From NCBI GenBank assembly GCA_964036195.1, contig OZ038459.1, positions 9,545,206 to 9,609,205 on the forward strand: a DNA stretch of 64,000 nt. The letters are read 5' to 3'. Position 1 is the stretch's first letter, and each line of letters begins with the position of its first letter. This stretch comes from Sphaerolaimus hirsutus. Taxonomy: Eukaryota > Nematoda > Chromadorea > Monhysterida > Sphaerolaimidae. The notes beneath the pieces were generated by a model. It ran no database searches, was not told the origin of the DNA, and worked only from the letters and a program-made list of their open reading frames with translations. The position numbers were made by a program, and so were the translations under genes. Positions 21,922-33,088 of the stretch are shown here, piece after piece.

Positions 21922-22545
21922 CTCAGCAGCCATGGCATGACAATATACCTCAGCAGGTGCAGCCATCACTTACTCTAAAATAACAGAACCATTAAGCTCA
22001 ATTGCTACAACTCAAAATGATTACTAAGAAGCATTGAAACATATTCCTTTTTGGTTTAGTGCAATGGCTTCAGCAGTTTTAAAACAAGCATGTTTAGGTA
22101 ACATAGTAGGCCAATCTGAATCCACCAAAAATATGTTTCATTATTTTTATGGGGCTCAGCCACAATGGTGTGATGGTATCCAGAACAAATGGAGCTATGT
22201 TTTATATCACAATTCAATGGTCATGCTTTTTCTTGAGCAAGATGATTTTTTTGAAAAACTGATGCCTCTCCATGTGTATTTGCACTTAGTTTACACCTTG
22301 AGATAAATACACTACACCATGCTGTATTTTGTTGTTCAATCCAATACCAGATAATTTTATCATTCAATGCCCAACAATTCTATTACCCGATACCCAACAA
22401 TTCTATTACCTGATACCCAACAATTCTATTACCCGATACCGACCCGAAAAATTTTGTTGGAACTGATACCCGATACCCAACCCGAAATTTTTAGGGCCCG
22501 ATACCCGAACCAGAAAATTTTGAAATTCCCAACCCTACCATGCAC

Positions 22546-23114
22546 AGCGGCCACAAAAGTGGGCCAAAAGGAGGGTGGCGCACATTGAAAATGCAAAATG
22601 AATTGCATTTTCATTGAATTGGCATATTTATATATAAAAACGCGCAGGGCCAATAGATATAAGATTGGTTGATCATTTTTGGTCGGCCATAGTGAATTCG
22701 GATTATCGGCCAAGCGCCGATACCCAGTTTTCAATTAGCTGAAATTACAAATGCAGATACATTTACTCTACTTTGATTTACTGGAGCGCATTTATTTATT
22801 CGACCCGCATTGTAATGTGATGGGCATTATAGCTTTCACAGTGCAGAGGTCACCTTAATATTGAGCTTCTGCAGTGTGAATCAATACAATTTCACACATA
22901 GCAACACAGAGTTGCATAGTGTGTTAAATCACATTTGTGTGAACATTTTGTGTGTGAATATTTTGGTGTGATTTTCATTGTGTCGACTTGTGTGAAATTG
23001 TGAAAGCAACAGGGGTCTCGAATGGGGGTGGGGGGTGGGGGGGTCAACCCCCCCCCCCCCCCAAAAAAAAAACGCCCAGCTATCTATTTATCCCGGAGGC
23101 CGCTCAGCCAACTA
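22546..23114. other. Stretch without genes, with a G/C homopolymer
   Basis: AT-rich sequence is followed by a poly-G then poly-C tract at 23,025-23,062. No element ends were recognised. Confidence 0.4.
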
Positions 23115-23575
23115 CCGTATTTCCTCGAAATACCCCCCGGGGGGTGATTGTTTCATAGTGGTCCCGAGAGGGGGGGGAGGGGGTCAAACGAGGGGGGGGT
23201 ATTTCGAGGGGGGGGGGGTTATTATTTCACAAGAAAATTTTTGAAAACCAAGTACGAAATTGGCGTCTGAAACGTACGCAGACGTCGAAAAATGCAACAA
23301 AAACCGCCATTTATAAGGTTCTGTAGACTAATATTAGTATGTAGATGGTATGTACACTGTTCTAACGTGACACCGACATTGTTTTAACGTGTGTTCTGCA
23401 GTACACAGAACACAAACTACCGTTATTGTCATGTACGTTCCCTTTACACTCAATTTGGGGGGGGGGGTATTTCGAGGGGGGGGGGGTGATTGTTTCATAG
23501 TGGTCTCGAGAGGGGGGGGGTCAAACGAGGGGGGGGGGTATTTCGAGGGGGGGGGGGTATTTCGAGGAAATACGG
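23115..23575. mobile_element. TA-flanked CCGTATTTCCTCG MITE
   Basis: Complete TA-CCGTATTTCCTCG and CGAGGAAATACGG-TA ends are present. Several G-runs of nine or more bases occur. The interior is the reverse complement of the 9.2-kb copy (TGCAACAAAAACCGCCATTT). Confidence 0.85.
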
Positions 23576-24058
23576 TATCTATCCAGGAGGCTAAGTTTTG
23601 GGCTACTACCCCCTAACCCCCCCCCCCCCCCCCAAATCGCTCAGCTATCTACCTATCTTTGTTTTTAAGTGCTTTTTAAGAACTATACCCTAAATTTTGC
23701 TTAAAATCGCTATTTTTCATACCATTTTATACATGTTCGCCTCCAAAATACTAGTTGTTGTTCCTTTTTAGTTATTTTCAGCTATTTTTAGTACTATATG
23801 CTCTTGTATACCCATTTTGAGCTATTTTACACCTACTTTTAGCGATTTTTCTCCCTTTTCTTCGTTCTACACCCTCGAAATAGCCTATATTTCGGACGAC
23901 CACAACCCCCCCCCTATCCCCCACAATTTTTTCCAGCTATCTATCTATCCCGAAGGCCGCTCAGCTATCTATCCAACCACTCGGAGGGTCAAAGTTTAAG
24001 ATACCCCTGGAAAGCAAAAATATGTAAACTCTGCTGCGCCGCTGCTCACACGTACGAA

Positions 24059-24514
24059 CAGGGCCGTATCCAGGGGGGGGGGGGGCAGGGGGGGCTGCAG
24101 CACCCCCCCCTTCCCGGGGTGAGACCTGAAAAACACGGAAAAAAACGATTTTCGGTAGCATTTTGCAAGGTGTAATTCGAAAATTTTGCGCGCAAGCGCG
24201 CATTTTTCTACCAGACGTATGGAATATCACCAGATTGTACCCTTTCGCCACAAATCCTTTAAAATTCACTCAACGGTCTGTTTTTCGCTGTATTTGTATG
24301 TATATTTACATACATATACAGCGTTTCATGGCGCTGGCGCCAACGCCAATGGGGCCATGGCGTGGCGCCAACTAATGGCGCCAGCGCCCTGGCGCCATTC
24401 CGTCCCTTTATAGGTCAAATTTTAGGGGGGGGCTGAGCCCCCCCCCCCGTTCGCCGGGTTCCGTAAACAAGCAGCCCCCCCCCCCCCGGCTCAAAAATCC
24501 TGGATACGTCCCTG
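24059..24514. mobile_element. hAT-like MITE with CAGGGCCGTATCCAGG ends
   Basis: It has a perfect 8-bp duplication CGTACGAA (24051-24058, 24515-24522) and ends CAGGGCCGTATCCAGG and CCTGGATACGTCCCTG. Just inside are G/C runs and CTGCAGCACCCCCC. It also carries a GGCGCC block (24,330-24,405). 43266-43660 is a relative. The sequence 23,576-24,050 before it shows only C-runs and ATCTATCTATCC words. Confidence 0.9.
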
Positions 24515-24596
24515 CGTACGAATTAATATGGGCAAAAAGAGCATTTTACACTTTCTGTATTTGGGGATGAGTAAAAAAGTATTTTACTTATACCTA

Positions 24597-25020
24597 CCGT
24601 ATTACCTCGAATTAACCCCCCCCTTGAATTAACCCCCCCCTCGAAATACCCCCCCTAAATTTCGGCTGAGGAAATAATAAACCCCCCCCTCGAAATACCC
24701 CCCCTAAAATTGAGTGTAACGTGAACGTACATGACAAATACCGCAGTTTCTGATTTGTACAATGCAGAAAACACGTTAAAACTGATGATTAAGTGACGTT
24801 AGGTAAGGGTTTATGTGTATATACAGTTTGATATGCCTACAAACACATACAAATCTATGTAATTGTTTGATTTTCCTACGTCTGCGTATGGGGAATTTGC
24901 GAAAATTTCTGGCGAAATAATAGACCCCCCCCTCGAATAAACCCCCCCCTCGAATTATCCCCCCTCAAATTTTGCTGGCGAAATAATAAACCCCCTGGGG
25001 GTATTTCGAGGTAATACGGT
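24597..25020. mobile_element. TA-flanked CCGTATTACCTCG MITE
   Basis: Complete ends are present. The interior is collinear with 114-545 (GGAATTTGCGAAAATTTCTG, AACACGTTAAAACTGATG). It ends 65 bp before a proposed exon. Confidence 0.85.
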
Positions 25021-25085
25021 ATATATATTTTGAAAAAAGTTCAGTATTTATAACTCTGATCTGTTCTAATTTATTCTGATCTCAG

Positions 25086-25303
25086 AAAGAGGATACACTT
25101 GTTGTGGAAGAAATTCATGAAGAAATTGGCAAATACATGGAAAACATAAGATCATTCAGAGGACGATTGAAGTATGACCTTATATTTGGCTATTCAGAAG
25201 GATGTTCTTCTAAGCTGCTGTTGGCGTGCGCTGCTACCGACTACAGATTTAATTGGACAGTGCATGGCTATTGGCCATTAGTGCCAAACTTGATCAGAAT
25301 GCT
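25086..25303 (+). CDS. Proposed exon of Cys-rich gene copy 2
   Basis: The acceptor is TTATTCTGATCTCAG and the donor CT|GTGAGC. The frame is open for 72 codons: an acidic helix-like start (EEIHEEIGKYMENIRSF), then GYSEGCSSKLLLACAATD, an N-W-T sequon and HGYWPLVPNLIRM. It enters at phase 0 and leaves at phase 2, matching the exons before and after. It lies between transposons, not inside one. The family is not recognised. Confidence 0.62.
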
Positions 25304-25494
25304 GTGAGCACTTGCTTGTAATTATTAGAAAATACGGTACATCCTCTAATAGGTAGTTTTCCATTGAATAGTTCCCCCATTAACTGAGTGAGGAAATCAG
25401 TTTGTTGAAATGAGTACTGCTTACTGGGTGAAATTATTTATCACCTGCAGGTTAAGTTATCTAATATAGATAGATATTGCTGGAAATTGATTGC

Positions 25495-25985
25495 GAGTTG
25501 TTGAAAGTACTGAACTTTTTTGAAAGTAAACATAAACAAAACATATTTTTTTATCACCACTGAGTACAGAAAACATAAACTAATAATTTTTATTTTTATA
25601 GATGAGTAAATGTGAGTAAATCACTTTTGTTCCCAGATAAAATAAAGAAAAAGTTGGTATTTTTGAGTAATTTTGTTCCAATTTTCGCTCAAAATCACAA
25701 ATTCCCAAACGTTTTCACCCTCAAATTTACTAGTTGATGTGTTTTTGCCCATTTTTCAGCTACTATTTTTCCCCATTTTTAGCATTTTTCTCCCTTTTTC
25801 CCCTTTATGCCTTGAAAAAGCGAATAATAAGGCCTTTCTGAAATATGTTTTCTGTACTCATGTACTTTAAAAAAGTACGCGTGTAAATGAGTACTAGTAT
25901 TTTTTTGGGAGGAAACATAAATGTATTTACGCAGTACTCGAGTATAAGTATTCATCAAGTAAATGTAAATACGTTTTAACAACAC
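25495..25985. mobile_element. Mutator-like GAGTTGTTGAAAG element
   Basis: The ends GAGTTGTTGAAAGTAC and TACGTTTTAACAACACTATG are inverted, with interior ACTTTTGTTCC and GAGTACTAG words shared with 61.6-62.0 kb. A 9-bp duplication is only partial here (ATTGATTGC/ATTGACTGG). Related copies are at 57.0 and 61.6 kb. Confidence 0.5.
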
Positions 25986-26007
25986 TATGATTGACTGGCA
26001 AATGCAG

Positions 26008-26193
26008 GTACTGCATGAACGCATATCAATATATATGCGCTGTCCGCATGGAGGACTATGTATTGGATATTGACCACATCCCTGGCCCATCGAATCCATT
26101 GGGAATGTGCTCTGTGTCTAGATTTGTCAGCTGTCTATGGCCCTGCATGAAATTGTACAATGAAGCAGACAGGTTGCTCAGAGAGGTGCACAT
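26008..26193 (+). CDS. Proposed exon of Cys-rich gene copy 2
   Basis: The acceptor is AAATGCAG and the likely donor CACAT|GTCAGT (phase 2), with GAG|GTGCAC as an alternative. The open frame reads YCMNAYQYICAVRMEDYVLD, IDHIPGPSNPLGMCSVSRF, VSCLWPCMKLYNEADRLL, with six cysteines. One carried-in base joins it in frame with the 25086 exon. A stop follows 12 bases after the proposed donor, so it could instead be a last exon. Confidence 0.6.
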
Positions 26194-26210
26194 GTCAGTT
26201 TGACACATAC

Positions 26211-26600
26211 TGTATATTGTCGAAATACCCCCAGGGGGTTTATTTCTTATAGTGCAAATTTTGAGGGGTGTATTTCGAGGGGGCTTATTCGAGGGGGGTT
26301 ATTATTTTGCCAGGAAATTCAGGTGATGGTCATACCCAAAACTGGAAATAAACATGATAGAACAGGATATATTTAGACACGTCAACGTACATAGATGCTA
26401 TTTACACAAACTATTCCATGTGTAGCTTTGATGCATATTGGCAACAGTAAATACATCATGTACATTGCATAAATGATGTATTTATGCCTTAGAACAGACG
26501 GGGGTTATTTCGAGGAGGATTATTTTTCCCTAGCTAAAAAAAACCTGGGGGTATTTCGCGGAGGGGGGCTAATTCAAGGGAGTATTTCGAGGAACTATGG
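26211..26600. mobile_element. Worn CCGTATTT-type MITE
   Basis: The left terminus is altered (TGTATATTGTCGAAATACCC) and the right reads GAGGAACTATGG-TA. GGGTTATTATTTTGCCAGG and GATATATTTAGACACG interior words are shared with 37.3 kb. Confidence 0.65.
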
Positions 26601-26618
26601 TACATTTATATGTGAATA

Positions 26619-26874
26619 CCGTATTTCCTCGAATTACCCCCCGGGGGTTTATTTTTTCAGAGTGAAAATTTTGAGAGAAAAACGTGCAAAATGCAACAAT
26701 AACCATTTGTATGTTTTTACAGCCTTATATAAGGATGTACCTAGATGGTATAAACGATGTTCTAACGTAACACAGTAAGTGTTTTGAATGTCTGTTATGC
26801 ATTTCCCGGACCATAAATTCATAGTGCCCATTTTGAGGGGGTTATTCGAGGGGGGATATTTCGAGGAAATACGG
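26619..26874. mobile_element. TA-flanked CCGTATTTCCTCG MITE, short subfamily
   Basis: It has complete ends and the interior GAGAGAAAAACGTG, ACAGCCTTATATAAGGATG, CACAGTAAGTGTTTTG. The same subfamily is at 43.9, 45.4 and 51.2 kb. The CACAGTAAGTG word is the uninterrupted form of the site occupied by a fold-back at 45.5 kb. Confidence 0.85.
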
Positions 26875-26903
26875 TATGTAAATGTAAAAATAATCATCTG
26901 CAG

Positions 26904-26983
26904 GAATGAATTTGCGAACTTCGCACATTATCCAGAAGCGCATGTAGCTATGATTCATGAAGCGATAGTTTGTTCCAGTTCCA
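26904..26983 (+). CDS. Proposed small exon of Cys-rich gene copy 2
   Basis: The acceptor is CATCTGCAG and the donor TCCA|GTAATG. Enters at phase 1 and leaves at phase 1. The peptide is NEFANFAHYPEAHVAMIHEA followed by IVCSS. It is consistent in phase with the exons on both sides, but short and without a paralogue. Confidence 0.45.
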
Positions 26984-27039
26984 GTAATGATTATCACAGA
27001 GAAATGCAGCTCTCCGACAACTCGCTTTCAACAAACTGA

Positions 27040-27180
27040 CAATGCCTTGTTTATCACACTTGGCATCGAGTTGTCAGTAAGTGGCAGCGAGTTGGAAACG
27101 AATTGTCAGCGAGTGGCAGCGAGCTGGGGCGGGCGTATTTCTCCAGCAGCTGCACAGCTGGCAGCAGGTTGCCAGCAACG
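27040..27180. repeat. GTGGCAGCGAGTTG minisatellite
   Basis: Diverged units of about 20 bp (GAGTTGTCAGTAAGTGGCAG, CGAGTGGCAGCGAGCTG). A second, related patch lies at about 32,960-33,065. Confidence 0.6.
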
Positions 27181-28295
27181 ATGGCATAAACACACATTAA
27201 ATACGGAAACTCATAGTTTCTGTGTTTTCGTTTAACACAGAAACACGGAAACTAATCAGTTTTGAAAAACATGGAAACTCATCAATTTTGATTTAAAAAA
27301 ATTGAGTTCAAATTCATTTCAAATGAGTTTATTTTGAGAACACAGAAGCGCAAAACCCCCCCAGAAATTACAGAAATGTTTTTTAGTTTTTTTCAGGCAC
27401 ATGATTTGAACTGAATAAGGTGAGTATGTGAATGTGTAGTGTGTAGGGATAGCCCGGGTTTTTCAAAGGTTTGAAAAAACGTTTGTTTGTTTTTCTAACC
27501 CAGCCATCGAACCGTTTTTTTCTTATAAAAAAACCTAAGCCAAAGTTTTTTGTACTAAGCACGTGGTATCTTGCATTTTTTGCACGCAAACGCGCAATTT
27601 CATATATTCACACATTAGCATTGGTGTTGGTTTTCATTAGTTTTGAAGCATTTTTAATGTGAAAACTTCCATTTGTTAATGCTATTGTGTCATAATAAGC
27701 CGTGATATGTTGGGGTAGTATAAAATCCAGTCAATATGCCTCCATATACTTGTACAGTTCTAATGAATTAGTCTTTGATTGTAACCTGATTTAAACACTA
27801 TTCAATGGCAAACTTCACTTGAATGAAGTCATGCGCATTCGACAAAAGCCGATATATTTACGTAATAAGTAATCATAAAACTTTTCGGATATTTTTGACA
27901 GAAATCACCACTTATAATGATATCCCATAGCAAACAATGGCAAAAACACACATATGAAATGCAGAAACTCATTGAGTTGCCATGTTTTTGTTTGACACAG
28001 AAACACGGAAACTTGACAATTTTGAAAAATGTGGAAACTCAAATGAGTCTTTTTTGGAGAACACGGAAACACAGAAAATACAGAAATGTTTTTGGAGTTT
28101 TTTGGGGGCATGATTTGGACTGAATGTGAGTATGTGTATGCATAATGTACCTACGCATGTATGTGTGTATAGTGTGTAAATGCATAATGTAACTATGCAT
28201 GTATGTATGTATAGTGTGTGAATGCATAATGTACCTACCCATATTAATATCACCCACTTTACTCACCATTGATTTTGATAACAATAGAACTGATT
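27181..28295. repeat. Repeat-bearing intron stretch
   Basis: CACGGAAACTC repeats occur at about 27,185-27,400 and 27,925-28,130 (inverted relative of 2225-2470). ATGCATAATGTACCTA and TGTATGTATGTATAGTGTGT units repeat at 28,130-28,240. No gene. Confidence 0.5.
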
Positions 28296-30472
28296 TCACG
28301 CACTCACCATACATATATAATGCTGGGTGACTGCTGTGTAGTGCAGGTCTTTTGACACCACCCCAGACGTTTTGAAAATATGTTCACCACATTTGTCCAC
28401 ACAGCATTCCATTTGGACAGAATTTTTAAGTTTTTGTCTCCAATTCATTAGCTGAATACTTCGACAACCATACACAATGTGACTTATTGTTACCCCCATA
28501 TCAACCCCATTGTGTTTACAGTACCTACAGTACGCCCATTGACAGGGCTGGCCATAATTCATCTGAAACTGGATTGTTTTCTGAAGGAGGATATGTCGGA
28601 ACATAAAACAATCGAGTTCTTCACAGTAAACAGATGATGGGTGCAGCGGTTTCACGCTTAGATTCAGATGTCTTTCAAGACATGACACACATATCTTAGA
28701 GTCTCCTGGGGTGACATTATTCCATCCCTTAACCCTACACACCTCCTCCAGTCAATTTTTACCAGTTGAGGGAGAGACATCCTACTCCTTCAAACGCTTA
28801 TGCATTCTGCCTAATGGGCTGTTAACTCTAAGTGACCCATATCATGTTGATTGCCAGACCCTGGCTGCCTCTGCTGTGGTCCTACTGACATATGGGCCAT
28901 TCAAGTAACGAGCATAATTGATAGCTGCCTTTACATAGGCAGCTTTCATGGACATTACATTGCCTTCAATAGCCAGAGTTCTATGATTTAGCCATCATGA
29001 GAGACCAACACATTTTCCTATTGTAGACATCTGAATGCCTACCAATTTTCTCAAGGTCACATTCCCTAGCCTGTATATTTCGGTACCATAAAGTATTTTT
29101 GAAGACGCGTACAGTGTCCAAAGTCTGTCAGCCGCCCATAGAGGTCTGCTTGAGAATCGGCATACCTCTTTAATTAGGGCTGTTGACATGTACGCACATT
29201 GTATCACTCATGTTTGAATTTACTAAGATGTCCTTATCAGATGTCAACTCAATACCTAAATCGCGTATTTTATCTATTCTGTACAGTCTTAGCAGCATCA
29301 AAACCTAGGAACCATTCCACGGTTGGATCAGCCTTTTTTCTAAAATGCAACACCTTACTCTTCGCTGCAGTTATGGCTACCCCCCTTCTCCAGGCCCACT
29401 CTGTGAACACATCCATAATTCTTTGCAAATCATCACTTTTGTTTGCAAGTAATGATATATCATCAACAAAGAATATGGCTGGTATCACAGAATTGCCTAA
29501 TTTTGCACCTATGCCCAGCTTTTTAAAGTCAGTTCTTAGATCAGCCATATAAATGACAAATAGGCTCAGAGATAGGCAGCAGCCCTGCCTGACACCATTC
29601 AAATAAAGCATCTGGTCTGATTCAAAATCACCATATTGGATGTAACATTGCATGTATGAGACATTGCCAACACAAACTTTTTGAAATACCCATATTGCAT
29701 TAGTTTTTACCACAACATGTCTAATGGTATTCTATCAAACGCCTTGACAGCATCTACAAAGCATGCTGACAGGGCACCATCACCAGAAAGACACCCTTGA
29801 ATTGCAACGTGATTGTCAGTTGTTCTTTGTTTTTTCCTGAACCCCCCCTGCATGTCACCAAAACCAGAAAAATTTTCAAAGGCTGCCAGAAGCCTAGCAT
29901 TCAAAATTGAACAGTAGACTTTTAAGATAGTGCATTGTAAACCAATTGATCTATAATTTGCAACATCATTTCTGGCTCCCTTTTTATGTAAAAGCTGCAG
30001 TTTGCATAATTTAGCTTTGTCCGGTATTTTACCCCCATCAAGCCAACCATTGTACACATGTATCAGAACTCTAACGAGTTTATCACCTGCGCCTTTCAAC
30101 ATTTCATGGTAAATGCCAGTTGTACCTGGCTATTCGCTAAATTCTAATTTTTTACAGGCTGTCCTTACCTCCATACTAGATATACGACTATCAATACTGG
30201 AGCAATCATGTGCTGATATTATACCCATCAGGGAATTTCCCTCACTCAACCCATCCAGATGTTGCAGGTTAGGCTTCTGAACTGTATCCCAAAAACTTCG
30301 CAGTATTTGGTTTAGTTCAATAGCATCTTCCACCAACTTACCATTTGGAAGTCTGAGTACTGGATTTTCTACCAGTGGTTTTCTAACCATCTTCGCCAGA
30401 TGGTATAAATCAGTTTTTACATTTTTAGAATTTAATCCAATTTCTAGTTGTCTATCATTTTCCGCCTCTCAT
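28296..30472 (-). pseudogene. Broken non-LTR (LINE) reverse transcriptase
   Basis: Minus strand. From 5' to 3' it holds a pre-RT region (30130-30470), RT blocks with KKGARNDVANYRSIGL and AVKAFDRIPLDMLW (29707-30102), GVRQGCCLSLSLF and the catalytic block FVDDISLLA (29270-29713), then a thumb/connection and a C-terminal zinc knuckle C-x2-C-x12-H-x4-C (CRYCKHNGVDMG onward, 28296-28742). It is disrupted by an in-frame stop at about 30130, a frameshift at about 29710 and further frame changes near 29270 and 29000. The endonuclease domain is missing, so it is 5'-truncated at about 30472. The clade was not assigned. It lies antisense in an intron of gene copy 2. Confidence 0.9.
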
Positions 30473-30479
30473 ATACTTT

Positions 30480-32166
30480 TTTCAAATAAGTGGGAGGCGA
30501 AAGTGGCGAAATTTAACTTATGATGGAAAATAGATATTGAAATAATTTTTGGGCCAGACTTTTTTTTGTCTTAAGTATATGACAGCATCTTCAAAAAATA
30601 TTTTATTCATGTTAAAAAATCGGATCAAATCGGATCATTTTAAGTGTTGAACGATCCAAATCGGTCCAGAAATGGTCAAGTTATTAAGCTTCAAAGTCAA
30701 TGTGCAGATCATCCATGCAGAATTTACACTTTTTATAGACCCCCCTTATCTCAGGACCTGGGGATTATATGAGCAAACCAACACAATCCATCATAGCCCA
30801 GATCCTAAACCCCAACATACTCAAACGGCATCAAAATCAGCCAAAGTACAACAGAGTAGCGACGCAGGAATGTAAACTGGTGGACAATATAAATGGAAAA
30901 TTCACAAAATAACATTTTAAAAATCACACAAGCAAGCCATCAGGCTGTCACTTAGTGTGAGGGTGCCCCAAAGTATATACTATATATAACCAAAGTGGCA
31001 CCCCCTCAGGCCACCCTTGTTGCTGAAAATATTTTTTTTTCCACTTTTTTTCTGGTAAATATAAATGGAAAATCCATACAAATTTTTGTTCAGGCCAGAA
31101 TTTGATTTATTTATAAAATGGGTTGGGGATGGTTTAGGCCACTGATTTTTTGGGACATATGAGATGGTAACTTCCTGCAACTATTCCACCCCCTGACAAC
31201 CGACGCAATCTCTACACCAAAATTTTGCTGAAGATCAAACCTGAAATATTTTTTTGAACAAAACAAATATTGGAACTAATGTGTCTTACACAGCCCAGGC
31301 TTATGATACAGCACATGGTGGCCAGGACTGGCTTCCTAAGTGTCATGAGCAACATGTGGCTGGTCCTGCACCACATTGTTGCATGAAGATTGCATTTACG
31401 GCCATCAGTGGAAATACCACTGTTCAAAGACAGCATTTACATAAAAGCGTGACCGGCCTCTGCAGCATCAGCATGCAAATCATTAAATGCTAGTGCCCAT
31501 TGAATTCAGGCAACAATTATCTGTTAAACATATACCAGGGGACAACTGGAAATGTGTCCTGTATTTTGTGTAAATGGGCCAGACAGATGAAGAGGTCATT
31601 CCCAGAAAGTGTAAATTTGTGGTTTTTGCAATCACAATCAAAATGTTTGCACTTATAAAGTTCTTCATATGTTTGAATGTCATGAAGTGGCTGATATCTG
31701 CAATTTAGGATGGTTTTTTGTGAGGCAGCAGCAGTGTGGGGACAGCAGCCGGTAAAAATCACCCTGCAACCTATGTGCGGCTCTGAGCGAGCCATTAGTG
31801 ATTTTTTTTCCATCAAAAAACTGCCAGCACAAGCATATCCTATGCTTGTGTTGGCAGCATGCCAAAAATGGCAGCGCGCTTTCCTGCAGCAATATTCTGT
31901 GTGATTCCAAAATTTTCCAATTATATTGTCCAGAAAAAAATCAGAAAAAAATATATAGAAGGCTGTCACGGCTAACCAGGGGGGTGCTGGGGGGTGCCAT
32001 TTGGGGACAATGTAAAGAAATGTGGGCCCCACATTCACACAAAATTTCAGCTAGATTGGGCTGATCATTTGCACATGAAAATATTTCAAAAATTGATGTA
32101 GTCAATTTTCCATTTTTAAATTGTCCACCAGTTTACAAATGTATGAAATTACAAAAAAATTATCAC
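30480..32166. mobile_element. Part of the 60.4-61.5 kb hairpin family, split by an insertion
   Basis: 30,600-30,874 matches about 61,260-61,500 (GAACGATCCAAATCGG, GTCAATGTGCAGATCATCCA, CCCCAACATACTCAAA). 32,134-32,166 continues that match (GTATGAAATTACAAAAAAAT). The middle is the separate element 30875-32133. Confidence 0.7.
30875..32133. mobile_element. TA-flanked AACTGGTGGACAA element
   Basis: The inverted ends AACTGGTGGACAA and TTGTCCACCAGTT have TA on each side (30873-30874, 32134-32135). The uninterrupted target is readable at 61,499-61,500 in the paralogous repeat. The interior has a 173-codon minus-strand frame (31517-32038), Cys/His-rich near its end (KCKHFDCDCKNHKF), not recognised. 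It could be captured sequence or chance. Confidence 0.8.
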
Positions 32167-32168
32167 TA

Positions 32169-32607
32169 CTGTATTTCCTCAAAATACCCCCGGGGGGTTT
32201 ATTTTTTCAGAGTGAGAATTTTGAGGGGGGTTAAACGAGGGGGGGGTATTTTGAGGGGGGTTTATTATTTCGGCAGAAATTTTTTGAAAACCAAGTACTA
32301 AATTGTCGTCGGAAATGTACGCAGACGTCGAAAATGCAACAAAAATCGCCATTTATAAGACTCTTAAGACTTGTATAAGTGTGTAGACGTAAAATCACTG
32401 TTCTCACATAACAGAGTCATCGTTTTTAACGTGTGTTTTGCATTACCCAGATGACAAACCGCAGCCTTTGTCATTTACGTTCTCTATACACTAAATTGGG
32501 GGGGGGGTATTTTGAGGGGGGTTTATAAGTTCATAGTGTCCATTTTGAGGGGGGGGTATTTCGAGGGGGGTGGTATTTCGGGGGGGGGGTATTTCGAGGA
32601 AATACGG
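32169..32607. mobile_element. TA-flanked CTGTATTTCCTC MITE
   Basis: The ends are TA-CTGTATTTCCTCAAAAT and GAGGAAATACGG-TA, collinear with the 23.1-kb copy, with several G-runs. Confidence 0.8.
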
Positions 32608-33088
32608 TAATTTTTTTACTACCTAATATTTATAACACCACAAAATACTGTACCTGTCTGATATACATGTATATCTTGACTCATATCATAACCATACCTG
32701 GGAGTGTTTGAAAAAACAGCTGTTTTTGAAAAAAACTTGAAACTTGAATAACTCACCATCGAAAACTTCTTACAAAATAATGACACTCCTGCGGTCCTAT
32801 TTGAGTATGTATCCCTAGTAAGTTTTTTGAAACGTAAATGAATATGCAGATGCGATGAGGGGTCTAAACATGTGCAAAACTTATACATCATAACAAAAAC
32901 ACTGTTTCCGCATCAAAATGCTGTAAAATGCAACTTTTTGTAAAAAAAGTGAGTATTCACCAAAAACTGTCAGTGAGTTGGCAGCAAGTTGCAATTTATT
33001 GTCAGCGAGCTGCCACTTTTTTTGATGTTTGCCAAGCAAGCTGGCAGCGAGTTGTTGGAAAGCTGTTTTTATGTTTCAAGTATACCTA
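32608..33088. other. Stretch without genes
   Basis: AT-rich. A GGCAGCGAGTTG patch lies at 32,960-33,065. Nothing else recognised. Confidence 0.4.

Larger units (their letters stand above)
20282..22537. mobile_element. hAT-like composite with CCCGACCCGA arrays
   Basis: The ends TAGAGTTGGGAACCCG and TTCCCAACCCTA have 8-bp flanks ACATGCAC/CCATGCAC (7 of 8 match). Sub-terminal tandem repeats are CCCGACCCGA on the left and GATACCCAACAATTCTATTA and CCCGATACCC on the right. The interior has absorbed a TA-type MITE (20456-20875) and an 8-bp-TSD element (20988-21921). A 90-codon frame at 22034-22306 lies inside, without recognised similarity. Confidence 0.85.
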
